From contig DXWR01000049.1 of NCBI GenBank assembly GCA_019416775.1, positions 1-5,249 of the forward strand: a DNA stretch of 5,249 nucleotides, read 5' to 3'. The notes beneath the pieces are model-generated. The model worked only from the letters and a program-made list of their open reading frames with translations. It was not told where the DNA came from and did not search any database. The DNA is from Oscillospiraceae bacterium (GTDB taxonomy: Bacteria; Bacillota; Clostridia; Oscillospirales; Ruminococcaceae). Made by a program: the position numbers and the translations under genes. Positions 1 to 5,249 of the stretch are shown piece after piece (position 1 is the first letter of the stretch; each line of letters begins with the position of its first letter).

Positions 1-536
1 GCATCGGGTTTGGCCAGGTTGGTGAGGTAGGAAATCTCCCCTTTGTGGTTCATCCCCATCTCCACCACCGCCGCCGTTTCCCCTTCTTCCAAGGAAAGCA
101 GGGTCCGGGGCAAGCCAATGTCGTTGTTTAGGTTGCCTTGGGTTTTGCCGGTGGTTTCCCCTGCGGAGAGCACCGTCCACACCATCTCTTTGGTGGAGGT
201 TTTGCCTACGCTGCCGGTCACTCCCACTACAAAGGGATTCAACCACTGGCGATACCAGCTGCCCAGATTGCCCAAAGCCAATCGAGTGTCTTCCACCAAA
301 ATATAGGGCTTTTGGGTGTCCAGTTCCTTGTGGCTCACCACACAAACCGCTCCCTTTTGGTAGCAGTCCTCTATAAAATCGTGGCCATCAAACCGTTCTC
401 CCACAATGGCGATGTATAGGCTGCCCGGCTCCACCTGACGGGAATCGATGGTCACCTGGGTAATCAAACCGGGCACTGCATTTTTTAGTATTCCGCCGCA
501 GCCTTCTGCGGCCTGGGTTAAGGTGAACGCCTTCAT
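1..536 (-). CDS. murF: MurF, UDP-N-acetylmuramoyl-tripeptide--D-alanyl-D-alanine ligase (5' part; 3' end beyond window)
   Basis: MurF is the cytoplasmic ATP-dependent ligase that adds D-Ala-D-Ala to UDP-MurNAc-tripeptide, the last soluble step before MraY. About 178 residues are visible: the N-terminal UDP-substrate domain (DSRQVEPG at 31-38, GERFDGHDF at 46-54) and the start of the ATP-binding central domain. The P-loop GVTGSVGKTST is at 105-115 with Lys112. The MurF signature GNLNNDIGLP is at 134-143 and EMGMNHKGEI at 159-168. The reading frame is open to the window edge, so roughly 60% of a normal 450-residue protein is missing. The ATG overlaps the murE stop as ATGA, and AAGGAG (544-549) lies 7 nt upstream inside the murE 3' end, so the start is well supported. 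Translational coupling to murE is likely. Identity is secure from the combined P-loop and GNLNN motifs. Confidence 0.97.
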   Translation of the reverse strand, partial: MKAFTLTQAAEGCGGILKNAVPGLITQVTIDSRQVEPGSLYIAIVGERFDGHDFIEDCYQKGAVCVVSHKELDTQKPYILVEDTRLALGNLGSWYRQWLNPFVVGVTGSVGKTSTKEMVWTVLSAGETTGKTQGNLNNDIGLPRTLLSLEEGETAAVVEMGMNHKGEISYLTNLAKPD

Positions 537-1984
537 GCTTTTTCTCCTTCCCCTTGATGTTCTTCCAGCAACTGCTCCACCACTTCTTTTTCATCGAAAT
601 GGATGGTCTTGTCTTTTAAAATCTGATAGGTCTCGTGGCCTTTGCCCAACAGCACAATAATATCCCCTTCCTGGGCGTGGGTCAAAGCATAGTCAATGGC
701 GCTCCGCCGGTCGGTGATCCGAATGTAGTTGGCGTTGGGAGAAAGCCCTGCCAGCACGTCGTCGATGATGGCGTCGGGATCTTCGCTGCGGGGATTATCG
801 GAGGTCACCACCAAGAAATCGGCGTACTGTTCTGCCGCCGCCGCCATTTTGGGACGCTTGGTTTTATCCCGGTCCCCGCCGCAGCCGAACACCGCCACCA
901 CCCGGCCTTTAGCATAGCTTTGGATGGAGGAGAGGATGTTCACAATGCCGTCGGGGGTATGGGCGTAGTCCCGCATCACCGTCATGTTGGAATCGGAGTA
1001 CAGCACCTCACTGCGGCCGCAGATTCCCTTGACTGCTTCCACCGCTTCCAGTACCCGGTTTAAAGGCACTTCCAGCGCCAGCGCCATACCCATGGCGGTC
1101 AAAGCGTTTTCCACCGAATAGGAACCGGGGATGGCAAAGTGTACCGGATAAGCGCCTCCCTGATAGTGGAGGGTAAAATGCACCGAATCGGGACGGTTTT
1201 CAATCTGATCCGCAAAGAGATCCGCCTTGGGATCGCTCACGGAAAAGGTGGTGAGCCCTTCCGGAAACATCTGCGCCACCCGCTTGCCGTAAGGATCGTG
1301 GACATTCACCACCCGCTTTTCGGCATATCCAAACAGCATGGTTTTGGCCTGGAAATAAGCCTCCATGGTTTTGTGATAGTCCAAATGATCCTGGGTCAGG
1401 TTGGTGAAGGCAGCGGCGGCAAATTCACAGCCGTACAGCCGCTGCTGCACCAGCGCATGGCTGCTCACCTCCGTTACTGCAAAATCGCAGCCGGCATCCA
1501 CCATATCCCGCAGGGTTTTCTGGAACAGCCAGGAATCCGGGGTGGTGTTGGGATTGGGAAAGGTTTTGCCGTCATATTCAATTTGGATGGTACCGATCAG
1601 CCCGGCTTTATGCCCGGCGTGCTCCAGCACATCCCGCAGAATGGTGGTGGAACTGGTCTTGCCATTGGTGCCGGTGATCCCTGCCAGTTTCAGCTGCCGG
1701 GCAGGATGCCCAAACCAGGCGGCACAGAGCAAGGAATACGCCTTAGCGGTATCCGGGACAATCACCTGTTTTTCCAGCCCCAAATCGTGATCCACCACAA
1801 TGGCCGCTGCTCCCTTTTCCAGAGCAGAAGCGCAGTAGTTGTGGCCGTCGGCTACGGTACCCCGCACAGCGGTGTAGAGAAATCCCGGTTCCACCTTCCG
1901 GGAGTCATTGGTAACGCCGGTGATTTCCTCCTCGCCAAACACAAAGGAGGGGGAAAGTTCTAAAAGCAGTTGGCTTAATTTCAT
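533..1984 (-). CDS. murE: MurE, UDP-MurNAc-L-Ala-D-Glu:meso-diaminopimelate ligase
   Basis: MurE is the cytoplasmic ligase that adds the third stem-peptide residue to UDP-MurNAc-L-Ala-D-Glu using ATP. The 483-residue length is normal. In order: N-terminal domain with DSRKVEPG at 27-34; P-loop GITGTNGKTSS at 102-112 with Lys109; substrate motif NTTPDSW at 146-152; YFQAK at 210-214, whose Lys214 fits the carbamylated lysine of Mur ligases; DYAHTPDG at 339-346; FGCGGDRDKTKRP at 366-378; SDNPRSEDP at 395-403; and GKGHETYQ at 447-454. DNPR and the following GKGHE are the known hallmarks of meso-DAP-adding MurE, unlike lysine-adding forms. Small deviations are GICGR at 320-324, where a proline is commoner than the cysteine, and Arg338 before DYAHTPD. 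The chosen ATG lies 6 nt after AGGAGA; a TTG at 2005 and an ATG at 1990 are in frame but badly placed. The gene sits 33 nt after the PBP gene and overlaps murF by 4 nt. Confidence 0.97.
   Translation of the reverse strand: MKLSQLLLELSPSFVFGEEEITGVTNDSRKVEPGFLYTAVRGTVADGHNYCASALEKGAAAIVVDHDLGLEKQVIVPDTAKAYSLLCAAWFGHPARQLKLAGITGTNGKTSSTTILRDVLEHAGHKAGLIGTIQIEYDGKTFPNPNTTPDSWLFQKTLRDMVDAGCDFAVTEVSSHALVQQRLYGCEFAAAAFTNLTQDHLDYHKTMEAYFQAKTMLFGYAEKRVVNVHDPYGKRVAQMFPEGLTTFSVSDPKADLFADQIENRPDSVHFTLHYQGGAYPVHFAIPGSYSVENALTAMGMALALEVPLNRVLEAVEAVKGICGRSEVLYSDSNMTVMRDYAHTPDGIVNILSSIQSYAKGRVVAVFGCGGDRDKTKRPKMAAAAEQYADFLVVTSDNPRSEDPDAIIDDVLAGLSPNANYIRITDRRSAIDYALTHAQEGDIIVLLGKGHETYQILKDKTIHFDEKEVVEQLLEEHQGEGEKA
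544..549 (-). promoter_or_regulatory. murF ribosome binding site inside murE (AAGGAG)
   Basis: AAGGAG on the minus strand lies 7 nt before the murF ATG (536-534). It is embedded in the last codons of murE, where it helps encode the GEGEK tail. A strong site this close to an ATGA overlap suggests murF is translated both by coupling and by independent initiation. Confidence 0.75.
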
Positions 1985-1990
1985 GACCAT

Positions 1991-1996
1991 TCTCCT
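1991..1996 (-). promoter_or_regulatory. murE ribosome binding site (AGGAGA)
   Basis: On the minus strand AGGAGA is followed by 6 nt and then ATG at 1984-1982. This decides the murE start: the same site is directly adjacent to the upstream ATG at 1990-1988, and it lies inside the reading frame that would begin at the TTG at 2005. The protein then begins MKLSQLL, as MurE proteins commonly do. Confidence 0.8.
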
Positions 1997-2017
1997 TTTC
2001 TCCAAGATTCCGGGGCA

Positions 2018-4231
2018 TTAACCGTCCCGGGTAATGGTGCTGAAGTTGATGTTGACCACACTTCCGGCGGGAAGCTGAGTGCCTTCGGGATAGTTTTGTG
2101 AAGTAACCACCGCTGTAGACTGGGGCGTACCTCCTACCCCTTCGTTGTAGCTCACATTCAGTCCTGCCGCTGTCAGGGCATAGTTGGCGTCGCTGGGCCG
2201 CATTCCCACCACATTGGGTACCGTACAGGTAGTGGCAACGGTATCGTCGGTGTAGAGCAGGATGGTGCTGCCCTCCGCCATGGCGGTTCCGTTGCGGGGC
2301 ATCTGATCCAGAACGGTATCGCCGCTGCCGATGACCCGCACTTCAAAGCCGCTGGCTGCGGCATCGGCGGTGGCCGTTTCGATGTCCTTGCCGGTAAGGC
2401 TGGGGGCGGTCTTTTCCATGGCGGCAATCTGTTCTGCAGTGAATTCCTTGGAGTAACCCAAATAGGAGAGGGTATCCCCCATAATGGACTGCAGCGCCGG
2501 TCCTGCCACGGCAGAGCCATAGTAGCTGCCCAAGGTCAAGTCCGGATCGTCCACCACTACCATAGCCACAATCTCCGGATCGTCTGCCGGAGCGAAAGCG
2601 GCGAAAGAACCAACATAGTGGCCGTCCTGGTTATTTTTCTGAGAGGTGCCGGACTTACCGCCGATGCGGTAGCCTTCGATATAAGCGGTGCTGCCGCCGT
2701 TGGCGCTGACCATGGCTTCCAGGCATTCCCGCAGTTCTGCGCTGACCTCTTCGCTGATCACCTGGCGCTTTAAGGTGGCGTCGTAGCTCTGCACCACATT
2801 GCCGTTCTGATCCAACACCTCTTTCACCACGTGAGGCTGATAGAGGTAGCCGCCGTTGACCGCTGCGGAAATAGCGGTGGCCATCTGAATGGGAGTGACC
2901 ATGGTGGTCTGGCCGAAGGAGCTGGAAGCCAGTTCCACCGGACCCATATCCGCTTCCGGGATATACAGGTTGCTGGAACCGCCTTCTTCACCGGGCAGGT
3001 CGATGCCGGTCTTTTCGGTGAAGCCGTACAGCTCGTAGTATTCCGAAAATTTGTGCACCCCCAGCGCCTGGCCAATCTGGATAAAGGCCGGGTTGCAGGA
3101 ATTGACATACGCATCCAGCAAGGTCTGAACGCCGTGGCCGGCGGCCAGGTGGCAGCGGAACGTTCTGTCCGCTACCTGCATACTGCCCGAGCAGGAGAAG
3201 GTGGTGTTCATATCAATGACCCCTTCTTCCAAAGCGGAAGAACCGGTAAAGATTTTGAACACAGAACCGGGCTGGTAGGTCCAGCTGGTGCATTTATTGT
3301 TCCATTGCTGGTACAGCAAATCCGAATTGGTGTAGGTGGTGGTGCTCCCTTCGCTGACCGGCTGGTTCAGCTTGGCCTGCTGGGTGGAGGTGTACAACGT
3401 AAAGGGATCGTTGGGATTGTAATCCGGATAACTGGCCATCGCCAAGATCTCCCCGTTGTTCACGTTCATCACAATGGCGCAGGCGCCTCCGGAGGGATTG
3501 CGGTCCGCCACCGCCTGATCCAACGCTTTTTCTACGTAGTATTGGATCTGGCTGTCAATGGTGAGCACCAGGCTTTGGCCGTCCACTGGAGCATACTCCG
3601 ATTCATAGGTGGTGGCGATGGCGTTGCCGTTGGCATCCGCTGCACTGACGATCTTGCCGGGAGTGCCGGTAAGGATATCGTCGTATTCCAACTCAATGCC
3701 GCCCAAGCCCTGGTTGTCGCTGCCCACATAGCCGATGACATGGCTGGCCAAATCGTTGTTGGGATAATAGCGCTTGGTGTCCTCAATCAAGGCAATGGCG
3801 GTAATGCCGTTTTCCTGGGCAAATTCCCGAATTTTATCCGCTTCGGGCTTTTCCACCTGTTTTTTTACCACTGCATAGCGGTTGGTCTGCTGACATTGCT
3901 TGAGCACCGTTTCATAATCCAGTTCCAACGTCTCCGCCAAGAACTGAGCCACCATTTCCTTGTCTTCCGCATCAATGGTCACCGGGCTGAGCTGGACTGT
4001 CCATACCGTATAGGACTCCGCCAGCACTTCGCCGTTGGTGTCGTAAATGGTGCCCCGGTCTGCGGGAATGGTGTCCTCACTGAGCTGCTGGGCGTTGGCG
4101 TACTCCCGATAAAAAGGATCCGACACCGTTTTGCCCAGATTGTACAACACCCAAACTAACACCAATGCCAATGCCACAGGCACAATCACATTCAATCGGC
4201 GCTTCATCCGCCGGTTCATGGCCTCTTTCAT
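2018..4231 (-). CDS. spoVD/ftsI: SpoVD/FtsI-type class B penicillin-binding protein (D,D-transpeptidase) with two PASTA domains
   Basis: This 737-residue membrane-anchored transpeptidase cross-links peptidoglycan outside the cytoplasmic membrane, at the division septum or in the spore cortex. It has a basic N-terminus and one membrane segment at about 13-32. A PBP dimerisation domain follows, with the class B signature PADRGTIYDTNG at 56-67. The transpeptidase domain covers about 220-590, with SxxK as SVFK (Ser323, Lys326), SxN as SCN (378-380) and KSGT (526-529), so all catalytic motifs are intact. Two PASTA repeats lie at about 608-664 and 669-732. Cys347, Cys360 and Cys379 match the SpoVD-like pattern. 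The first ATG is supported by AAGGAAGG 5 nt upstream; ATGs at codons 5 and 9 are possible but less well spaced. Only one PBP gene lies between ftsL and murE here, whereas Bacillus subtilis has pbpB and spoVD. Whether it acts in division, sporulation or both cannot be told from sequence alone. Confidence 0.95.
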   Translation of the reverse strand: MKEAMNRRMKRRLNVIVPVALALVLVWVLYNLGKTVSDPFYREYANAQQLSEDTIPADRGTIYDTNGEVLAESYTVWTVQLSPVTIDAEDKEMVAQFLAETLELDYETVLKQCQQTNRYAVVKKQVEKPEADKIREFAQENGITAIALIEDTKRYYPNNDLASHVIGYVGSDNQGLGGIELEYDDILTGTPGKIVSAADANGNAIATTYESEYAPVDGQSLVLTIDSQIQYYVEKALDQAVADRNPSGGACAIVMNVNNGEILAMASYPDYNPNDPFTLYTSTQQAKLNQPVSEGSTTTYTNSDLLYQQWNNKCTSWTYQPGSVFKIFTGSSALEEGVIDMNTTFSCSGSMQVADRTFRCHLAAGHGVQTLLDAYVNSCNPAFIQIGQALGVHKFSEYYELYGFTEKTGIDLPGEEGGSSNLYIPEADMGPVELASSSFGQTTMVTPIQMATAISAAVNGGYLYQPHVVKEVLDQNGNVVQSYDATLKRQVISEEVSAELRECLEAMVSANGGSTAYIEGYRIGGKSGTSQKNNQDGHYVGSFAAFAPADDPEIVAMVVVDDPDLTLGSYYGSAVAGPALQSIMGDTLSYLGYSKEFTAEQIAAMEKTAPSLTGKDIETATADAAASGFEVRVIGSGDTVLDQMPRNGTAMAEGSTILLYTDDTVATTCTVPNVVGMRPSDANYALTAAGLNVSYNEGVGGTPQSTAVVTSQNYPEGTQLPAGSVVNINFSTITRDG

Positions 4232-4236
4232 GGCCG

Positions 4237-4245
4237 CCTTCCTTT
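4237..4245 (-). promoter_or_regulatory. ribosome binding site of the PBP gene (AAAGGAAGG)
   Basis: AAAGGAAGG on the minus strand ends 5 nt before the ATG at 4231-4229; read as AGGA, the spacing is 8 nt. It favours the first of three nearby in-frame ATGs (codons 1, 5 and 9). It lies downstream of the structured leader, so upstream folding could influence access to it. Confidence 0.65.
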
Positions 4246-4291
4246 CCGTCCTTGAGACAGGGGATTCTTTTCATCCTATTCATTTCTCCCC

Positions 4292-4338
4292 AAAAAAATG
4301 GCTAGAGCCAACGACTGTCCCGTGAAGACAGGTTGGCT
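4292..4338 (-). terminator. possible intrinsic terminator or attenuator in the PBP leader
   Basis: In the transcript a hairpin forms from AGCCAAC-CUGUC (4327-4338) pairing with GACAG-UC-GUUGGCU (4306-4319): 12 bp, a 7-nt loop and a 2-nt bulge. Seven nucleotides later comes U7 (4292-4298). A second, short hairpin, UGGC-UCUA-GCCA (4299-4310), abuts the U tract directly and shares its 5' part with the 3' arm of the large hairpin, so the two cannot form together. A large hairpin set back from the U tract and a competing short hairpin beside it resemble an attenuator. However, the short stem is only 4-5 bp, so termination may be weak or absent. Full termination here would cut off three essential genes unless an unseen promoter exists. 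Confidence 0.35.
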
Positions 4339-4343
4339 GACCC

Positions 4344-4377
4344 ATAACCTATGTCCCCGCAGAAAAAGCGGGGTTAT
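4344..4377 (-). repeat. inverted repeat spanning the ftsL stop codon
   Basis: CCCCGC at 4368-4373 (transcript sense) pairs with GCGGGG at 4355-4360 over a U-rich 7-nt loop, immediately after the ftsL TAA. The repeat extends outward: AUAACC (4372-4377), which contains the stop codon, is complementary to GGUUAU (4344-4349), at the cost of the two outermost inner pairs and with an asymmetric internal loop. No U tract follows, so it is not a standard terminator. It may serve mRNA stability, processing or ribosome release. Confidence 0.5.
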
Positions 4378-4859
4378 CCTGTAATTTTCGCCATCATACT
4401 TTCCAACAGATCCACCAACTTGTCCCACCAGGAATCATCCTCTTCCGGCCGGGTTACTTCGTTGCTCCGGTCCACGACAATATACTGTGTCTGACTTTGT
4501 TTGGGCTCACTGAGACCCAGCCGGGTTGTGGCTTGGGTTTCGATATTGCTCAAACTGGTCATGGAGTTCAGCTGTAAATTTAACCGGGTGGTTTCACTGG
4601 AAAGCACCGAAAGCTCGGTGTTTTTCTCCCGCAGGGTGTTGTTAGCTTCCGCTAAGGTGATCTGGCCGCAAATCAAAACCACGCAAAGCGCCACCACATA
4701 AAACATGGTGATCACGGCCATCAAGGCCTTGCTCCGCTTCTTTTTCGGCTTTTGCAGCGGGGAATCCACCCGCTCCAATTTAGCCCGCTTGCGCTGATAG
4801 GGCTGATGTGCCGGCTCAAAGGTCCGCAACGCTCTGGCCAGATTATCTGAATGATTCAT
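4374..4859 (-). CDS. ftsL: FtsL-like cell division protein
   Basis: A 161-residue single-pass membrane protein with the layout of FtsL/DivIC-family septal scaffolds, which in other bacteria join DivIB/FtsQ and the septal PBP. Residues 1-44 form a cytoplasmic, lysine/arginine-rich tail (KPKKKRSK at 37-44). Residues about 45-67 are a hydrophobic membrane segment. Residues 68-105 are predicted coiled coil (AEANNTLREKNTELSVL and on), and TRLGLSEP (112-119) resembles the conserved end of the family. The last 30 residues are an acidic linker and an amphipathic DDSWWDKLVDLLESM helix. Family members are often near 100-130 residues, so both tails are long. The ATG has AGGAG 8 nt upstream and lies 2 nt past the rsmH stop; a longer in-frame start at 5012 would run deep into rsmH and is rejected. 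Sequence conservation in this family is low, so the name rests on topology and position between rsmH and the PBP gene. Confidence 0.85.
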   Translation of the reverse strand: MNHSDNLARALRTFEPAHQPYQRKRAKLERVDSPLQKPKKKRSKALMAVITMFYVVALCVVLICGQITLAEANNTLREKNTELSVLSSETTRLNLQLNSMTSLSNIETQATTRLGLSEPKQSQTQYIVVDRSNEVTRPEEDDSWWDKLVDLLESMMAKITG

Positions 4860-4861
4860 GG

Positions 4862-5249
4862 TTACCGCTCCTCTCCCGGAGATGTGTCTAACTTTTCCAG
4901 TACCCTCAGTTTGGCACTGTGGCTGCGATGATTTTCCGCCAATTCCGTTTCGGTGGCGGTGATGGGTTTCCGAGTGATTTTTTTGGCCCTTGGTTTTCTT
5001 CCGCAGACACACTGAGGAAATTCCGGGGGACAGATGCAGCCGGTACAGTAGTTGGCAAAGGTGGCTTTTACCAACCGGTCCTCCAAGGAGTGAAAGGTAA
5101 TCACCGCCAGCCGTCCTCCCGGCTTGAGCAGTGAAAAGGCAGCGTCCAATCCTTGGCTGAGCACCTCCAATTCCCGATTGACTTCAATGCGGATGGCTTG
5201 AAACACTTTTTTGCAGGGATTTTTGTTTCGCCGTGCCGCTGCCGGATAG
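4862..5249 (-). CDS. rsmH: RsmH (MraW), 16S rRNA (cytosine-1402-N4)-methyltransferase, C-terminal part; 5' end beyond window
   Basis: RsmH uses S-adenosylmethionine to methylate N4 of C1402 in the 16S rRNA decoding site. The last 128 residues are visible and the frame is open to the window edge. An internal GTG at 5206 is a valine codon here, not the start: the reading continues upstream through NKNPCKKVFQAIRIEVN, which matches the family's FQALRIxVN region. Next come GGRLAVITFHSLEDRLVK, a near-diagnostic RsmH stretch, then the cysteine-rich segment YCTGCICPPEFPQCVCGRKP and the closing SAKLRVLEKL. The N-terminal SAM-binding motifs lie outside the window. The stop TAA (4864-4862) is 2 nt from the ftsL start. 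rsmH is normally an early gene of the dcw cluster, usually just after mraZ, which would be expected beyond the right edge. Confidence 0.97.
   Translation of the reverse strand, partial: YPAAARRNKNPCKKVFQAIRIEVNRELEVLSQGLDAAFSLLKPGGRLAVITFHSLEDRLVKATFANYCTGCICPPEFPQCVCGRKPRAKKITRKPITATETELAENHRSHSAKLRVLEKLDTSPGEER
4868..4877 (-). promoter_or_regulatory. ftsL ribosome binding site (GGGAGAGGAG)
   Basis: GGGAGAGGAG on the minus strand lies 8 nt before the ATG at 4859-4857 and within the last codons of rsmH. It sets the ftsL start and implies close translational linkage with rsmH, whose stop is 2 nt upstream of that ATG. Confidence 0.75.

Noticed and set aside
1139..1963. A 274-codon open frame on the plus strand opposite murE
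   Set aside because: Antisense to a fully conserved MurE; no family motif and no supporting ribosome binding site was recognised.
1985..2005. Earlier murE starts (TTG at 2005, ATG at 1990)
   Set aside because: The strong AGGAGA lies inside the TTG-started frame and directly abuts the ATG at 1990; it is correctly spaced only for the ATG at 1984.
2010..2030. Small hairpin across the PBP stop codon (CCGGG paired with CCCGG)
   Set aside because: Only 5 bp with a large loop and no following U tract, so it is not a credible terminator.
2831..4159. A 442-codon open frame on the plus strand opposite the PBP gene
   Set aside because: It is antisense to a gene with intact catalytic motifs, has no recognisable domain and has low-complexity His/Gly/Val-rich content as expected from the complement of coding DNA.
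4077..4283. Possible 68-codon leader peptide gene overlapping the PBP start
   Set aside because: The GGGGAG upstream is only 2 nt from its first ATG, and most of the frame is a shifted reading of the PBP N-terminus with no recognisable features. A short leader peptide is not excluded, but nothing supports it.
4232..4373. Internal promoter for the PBP gene, vegetative or sporulation-specific
   Set aside because: TAGGAT and CATAGGTT resemble -10 elements, but no matching -35 element occurs at a proper distance for sigma-A or SigE.
4860..5012. Longer start for the FtsL-like gene, adding 51 residues
   Set aside because: It would overlap rsmH by about 150 nt in another frame, and the added residues are the shifted reading of conserved RsmH codons. 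The ATG at 4859 has a well-spaced AGGAG.
5204..5206. GTG as the start of a 114-codon gene at the right edge
   Set aside because: The frame stays open upstream to the window edge and encodes conserved RsmH sequence, so this codon is an internal valine.

Overview
The window is an interior piece of a division and cell wall (dcw) gene cluster, with every gene on the minus strand. In transcription order, from high to low coordinates, it holds the 3' part of rsmH (mraW), a small ftsL-type gene, a SpoVD/FtsI-type class B penicillin-binding protein with two PASTA domains, a complete murE, and the 5' third of murF. Both end genes run off the window. No plus-strand gene, mobile element, CRISPR array, tRNA or rRNA was found.

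The organism looks like a low- to mid-GC-branch Firmicute of the class Clostridia, possibly Oscillospirales. This is inferred from gene order, PASTA repeats on the PBP, a cysteine-rich RsmH tail, SpoVD-like cysteines in the PBP and strong AGGAG-type ribosome binding sites. It is not a species identification. MurE carries the DNPR motif typical of meso-diaminopimelate ligases, so the peptidoglycan is probably mDAP type.

Layout: rsmH ends 2 nt before ftsL. After ftsL comes the only sizeable gap, 142 nt (4232-4373), which is rich in potential RNA structure and includes a U7 tract before the PBP start. The PBP and murE are separated by 33 nt, and murE and murF overlap by 4 nt (ATGA). Apart from the ftsL-PBP gap the genes are packed as one transcription unit. 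No convincing promoter was seen, and transcription presumably starts upstream of rsmH, outside the window.

How the genes work together: MurE adds the third stem-peptide residue and MurF the terminal D-Ala-D-Ala dipeptide to the cytoplasmic UDP-MurNAc precursor. The PBP cross-links the exported product in septal or sporulation peptidoglycan, and the FtsL-like protein is a probable membrane scaffold of the same synthase complex. RsmH methylates 16S rRNA and is a conserved cluster member. The genes are ordinary. The less ordinary points are the structured ftsL-PBP leader (a possible attenuator), the SpoVD-like cysteine set near the PBP active site, and the extended tails of the FtsL-like protein. 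I found no convincing evidence for a wholly undescribed system.
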